Source: Macrotis lagotis
Taxonomy: Eukaryota; Chordata; Mammalia; Peramelemorphia; Peramelidae
Reading direction: 5' to 3'
Assembly (NCBI RefSeq): GCF_037893015.1
Contig: NC_133666.1
Span: forward strand, 156,100,498-156,164,497
DNA: 64,000 bases
The translations under genes were made by a program, and so were the position numbers. The notes below the pieces were generated by a model. That model was not told the origin of the DNA and did no database searches. It worked only from the letters and a program-made list of their open reading frames with translations. The first letter of the stretch is position 1; every line of letters starts with the position of its first letter. This document shows positions 62,791 through 64,000 of this stretch, in pieces.

Positions 62791-63389
62791 AGATTCAGAG
62801 CTTAGAACCTCAAAGATCCAAACAGGGCTATCCATGGTAATAGAAATCAAGAGAGAAACCTAGGTGACCCAGATCAAAATTAAACAGGATTGACTAAGCT
62901 ACCCAAAAGTAGAGCAGGAGGTGGATGGAATCTGGACAAAGTCCCAGTTTAGGAATTAAGCTTAGAGGGAAGTAAATGCAAGAAGATACATAATTTTAAC
63001 AGATTCAGAGATACCCAGAAAAACAATTTATAATAACTCCATAACAACCTCAAGAACAAAAAGGTCACTGAAATAATTTTTAAATGGGGGGGGGGAGAAG
63101 CACAGATTTGTAGAGTTTTTTTTGTTTCTTTTAAAAATAGGCTGAATTTAATATGTAGATTTTAAAAGGCATTAACTAATAGATGCAATACTTTCTTTGT
63201 GTTCTACTTTGCATATGGAAAGGCTTCTTTGGGGGATGTTTGTTAAGTTCATAATTTAAAAAATGGCCGACATAATGGGAATCATATGGGAGAACACCTT
63301 CAAGAGTCACACATGATAGGCAGGCATAGATAGTTTACAATATGGATCTTCTGAAGAAACTTTAAAAGTGAAGACACAAAACCATTTGA
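62791..63389. other. Intron 1, unclassified
   Basis: Nothing firm. May be LINE-derived. Confidence 0.35.
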
Positions 63390-63516
63390 TTAAAAAATGG
63401 TGAATATGAGGAATTCAGAGAAAAATGAAAAGATTTGCATGACCTGATGCAGAATGAATGAATAAGGAGAACCAAGAGAGTATATAAAACTATAACAGTT
63501 AGACTAAAAGACTGGT
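63390..63516 (+). mobile_element. L1 3' UTR fragment
   Basis: GAATATGAGGAATTCAGAGA, GACCTGATGCAGAATGAATG and AAGGAGAACCAAGAGAG match L1 3' ends. Confidence 0.65.
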
Positions 63517-63529
63517 AAAAGTAAACCAA

Positions 63530-63776
63530 GGATATCTAGGTGGCCCAATGCATAAGAAAGAATGACAGTCCTGGAGTCAGGCTCCAGTTCAAATCCAGCC
63601 TTAGACCTTTACCAACTGTGTGAGCCTGGACACATCACTTAACCCTGCTTGCCTCAGTTTCTTCATCTGTAATAAACTGGAGAAGAAAATAGCACCCACA
63701 TGAATATTTTTTGCCAAGAAAATTCCAAATAGGATCATGAAGAAATGGATATGACTGAAATGACTGAACATCAACA
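63530..63776 (+). mobile_element. Mar-type long SINE, first insertion at this site
   Basis: TAGGTGGCCCAATGCATAAG head, CTTGCCTCAGTTTCTTCATC, GAAATGGATATGACTGAAAT tail. AAAAGTAAACCAA borders it at 63517-63529 and 63777-63789. Confidence 0.85.
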
Positions 63777-63790
63777 AAAGTAAACCAAAC

Positions 63791-63940
63791 AGGGGCAGTT
63801 AGGTGGTACAATGGATAGAGCCCTTGCCCTGGAGTCAGGAGGACCTGAGTTCAAATTTGGCCAAAGACACTTACCTAGCTGTGTGACCTTGGGCAAGGCA
63901 CTTAACCCCACTGCCTTACAAAAATAAAGCAAAAAAAAAA
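63791..63940 (+). mobile_element. WSINE1-type SINE, second insertion at the same site
   Basis: Full plus-strand copy with poly(A). AAAAGTAAACCAAAC borders it at 63776/63777-63790 and 63941-63955, reusing the previous element's target duplication. Confidence 0.93.
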
Positions 63941-64000
63941 AAAAGTAAACCAAACTTTGTATAACTGAAAAATCAACAATAGCCCAGAAAATAAACCAAT

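Noticed and set aside
47624..64000. Search for SNX2 exon 1 and its CpG island
   Set aside because: No GC-rich block and no sequence encoding the expected acidic start (GEDLF-type motif). Exon 1 must lie beyond the window.

Overview
This window is vertebrate nuclear DNA, AT-rich and dense in repeats, and almost certainly from a marsupial. The evidence is about two dozen copies of a tRNA-headed SINE of the marsupial WSINE1/Mar type, marsupial-style L1 3' ends, RTE-tailed elements ending in (CAA)n, and old CR1/L3, L2 and MIR/THER remnants. The SINE form (AATAATTACCTAGCTGTGTGG core) points to an Australian marsupial, but I cannot name the species.

There is one protein-coding gene, SNX2 (sorting nexin 2), on the minus strand. 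Fourteen exons are readable, from exon 2 (47506-47623) to exon 15 (8038-8088 plus 3' UTR). Their phases all agree and they encode 483 residues. With the 36 codons of human exon 1, the total is 519, the human length. Exon 1, the promoter and the CpG island lie beyond position 64000; at least 16.4 kb of intron 1 is inside the window. SNX2 is a PX-BAR protein that pairs with SNX5/6 (ESCPE-1) in endosome-to-Golgi and endosome-to-surface sorting. One intron (intron 13, 115 nt) has a GC-AG boundary and carries a perfect 9-bp hairpin just after the donor.

Layout: 1-7594 is downstream intergenic DNA with SINEs and a pogo/Tigger-like DNA transposon remnant. 7595-8088 holds the 3' UTR and last exon. 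8089-47505 holds the introns with exons 3-14. 47624-64000 is intron 1. Introns are filled with decayed LINEs, SINEs (many with visible target-site duplications) and microsatellites. By my reading, L1 pieces in the gene lie mostly antisense to SNX2, while SINEs lie mostly sense.

I found no second gene, no functional RNA gene, no intact retroelement and no previously undescribed system. The most useful observations are the GC-AG intron with its hairpin, the repeated SINE insertion at one target site near 63.5-63.96 kb, and several datable nested insertions.
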